This document shows positions 6,880 to 7,360 of a stretch of 7,360 bases of DNA, piece after piece. The stretch is from Flavisolibacter sp. (GTDB taxonomy: Bacteria; Bacteroidota; Bacteroidia; Chitinophagales; Chitinophagaceae): assembly GCA_013695175.1 (NCBI GenBank), contig JACDAZ010000342.1:1-7360 (forward strand), read 5' to 3'. Under the pieces are notes generated by a model. The model was not told the origin of the DNA, searched no databases, and worked only from the letters and a program-made list of their open reading frames with translations. The translations under genes and the position numbers were made by a program. The first letter of the stretch is position 1; every line of letters begins with the position of its first letter.

Positions 6880-6980
6880 GTCATTGTAAGCAGAAGAGAA
6901 GCCTGGCTGTTGGCAGGCAAGCCATCTTTTAAAAGATTACCTATATTAAAATGAGACTGCTTCGTTCCTCGCAGTGACGG
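6880..6980. repeat. Interspersed repeat element, copy 1 (with 20-bp internal insertion)
   Basis: The element runs from a GTCATTG end to a GCAGTGACGG end, which are imperfect inverted repeats of each other. Its right arm, read on the minus strand, encodes 'SLRGTKQS', the typical false peptide of a repeat family common in Bacteroidota. It is 101 bp against 82 bp in the other copies: a segment of about 20 bp is inserted between two AAGCC copies (6899-6903 and 6919-6923). This insert makes a small GCCTG/CAGGC hairpin (6901-6918). A perfect 14-bp palindrome, ATCTTTTAAAAGAT, lies at 6924-6937. Starting 27 bp after the DUF4834-type gene, it could also act as its transcription end. Confidence 0.75.
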
Positions 6981-7010
6981 GAAGAAATTTCCCTTTATCA
7001 TAAAAAAGGA

Positions 7011-7092
7011 CGTCATAGCGAGCGGCAGAGAAGCTATCTTTTAAATGAGTGCAAAATCAATTATAAGACTGCTTCGTTACTCGCAGTGAGGG
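7011..7092. repeat. Interspersed repeat element, copy 2
   Basis: An 82-bp element with left arm CGTCATAGCGAGCGGCAGAG... (7011-7038) and right arm ending GCAGTGAGGG (7065-7092). The right arm, reverse complemented, is an imperfect copy of the left one (CGTCA, GCGAG and GAAGC blocks in common order), so a single strand can fold into a long imperfect hairpin. Positions 6997-7050 are identical to 7111-7164 over 54 bp, which covers the linker end and left arm. Confidence 0.8.
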
Positions 7093-7124
7093 GAAGAAAA
7101 TTTTCCCTTAATCATAAAAAAGGA

Positions 7125-7206
7125 CGTCATAGCGAGCGGCAGAGAAGCTATCTTTTAAATGAGTACGAAATCAATAATGAGACTGCTTAGTTACTCACAG
7201 TGACGG
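7125..7206. repeat. Interspersed repeat element, copy 3
   Basis: An 82-bp element, offset by exactly 114 bp from copy 2. Its left 40 bases are identical to those of copy 2; the right arm has changes (TTAGTTACTCACAG against TTCGTTACTCGCAG) that weaken pairing with the left arm. The ending GTGACGG agrees with copy 1 rather than copy 2. No linker like those at 6981-7010 and 7093-7124 follows it, so the array ends here. Confidence 0.8.
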
Positions 7207-7360
7207 ATAAAAAAATTTAAGTGGACCCTGCTGGTGTAACGTCCTGAAAATGGTTGACTCATTTTTAAGTTATTTACAGGGGGACAAGATACCTGGTTTT
7301 AACTTTCATTGTAATGTTTGTTACTTTGTTGTATTCAGATTAAACGGACTTAGGCTCTGA
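7207..7360. other. Gene-free right edge, possible start of a mobile element
   Basis: No open frame of useful length is seen on either strand; the longest starts near the edge are stopped within a few codons (for example an 11-codon frame on minus from 7314). The stretch TGTAACGTCCTGAAAATGG (7235-7253), followed by TTGAC, resembles the type of terminal sequence seen in some Bacteroidota insertion sequences, but no transposase frame or matching second end is inside the window. A weak TTACTTTG box (7320-7327) could belong to a gene beyond the edge. Confidence 0.25.

Larger units (their letters stand above)
6953..7206. repeat. 114-bp tandem array made of repeat element plus linker
   Basis: The unit is right arm, A/T-rich linker and left arm. 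The linkers (6981-7010, 30 bp; 7093-7124, 32 bp) are near-copies, both running from GAAGAAA to ATCATAAAAAAGGA. Each linker forms a further small GGGAA/TTCCC hairpin with the last G residues of the preceding element, with the loop length differing by 2 bases. Linker and element have therefore been duplicated together, not inserted separately. Confidence 0.75.

Noticed and set aside
6732..7016. 94-codon minus-strand frame containing SLRGTKQS
   Set aside because: It lies across the repeat element and the opposite strand of the DUF4834-type gene. The peptide is the usual false translation of this repeat family, and there is no promoter or start context.
6953..7206. Tandem repeats considered as a CRISPR array
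   Set aside because: The repeats are 82 bp with near-identical linkers; CRISPR arrays have short identical repeats (about 24-47 bp) and unique spacers, and no cas gene is present.

Overview
The window looks like a chromosomal segment of a Bacteroidota bacterium, probably of the Chitinophagaceae or a close relative. The evidence is AT-rich spacers, TAnnTTTG-type promoter boxes, almost no Shine-Dalgarno sequences, a DUF4834-type small membrane protein, and short interspersed repeats whose minus-strand translation gives the 'SLRGTKQS' peptide familiar from this phylum. The assignment rests on recognised protein families and motifs, not on a database search.

Layout from left to right: (1) bases 1-102, minus strand, hold the first 34 codons of purF (amidophosphoribosyltransferase), cut by the window edge, with its own promoter box. 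(2) 186-1562, minus, encodes a secreted SurA-like periplasmic chaperone with two parvulin domains; it has its own promoter box and a strong terminator at 152-177. (3) 1703-6498, minus, is the conserved rimP-nusA-infB cluster, transcribed right to left and closed by an intrinsic terminator at 1655-1684. A consensus-like promoter at 6553-6585 precedes it, and a perfect 10-bp hairpin lies in the leader just before rimP. (4) 6626-6853, plus, encodes a 75-residue single-pass membrane protein of the DUF4834 type, divergent from rimP, whose promoter box lies only 7 bases before its ATG. (5) 6854-7360 has no gene; it holds three copies of an imperfect inverted-repeat element, two of them in a 114-bp tandem, and then an unassigned stretch that may be the edge of a mobile element.

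The central cluster ties ribosome assembly (RimP, 30S maturation), transcription elongation and termination (NusA) and translation initiation (IF-2) into one unit. The flanking purF and SurA-like genes are separated from it and from each other by terminators and promoters, so they are probably independent units. No wholly new system is visible. The observations most worth checking are the rimP leader hairpin (a possible attenuator controlled by NusA), the promoter boxes crowding start codons (very short or absent leaders), the tandem repeat array, and the complementary loss of parvulin histidines in the SurA-like protein.
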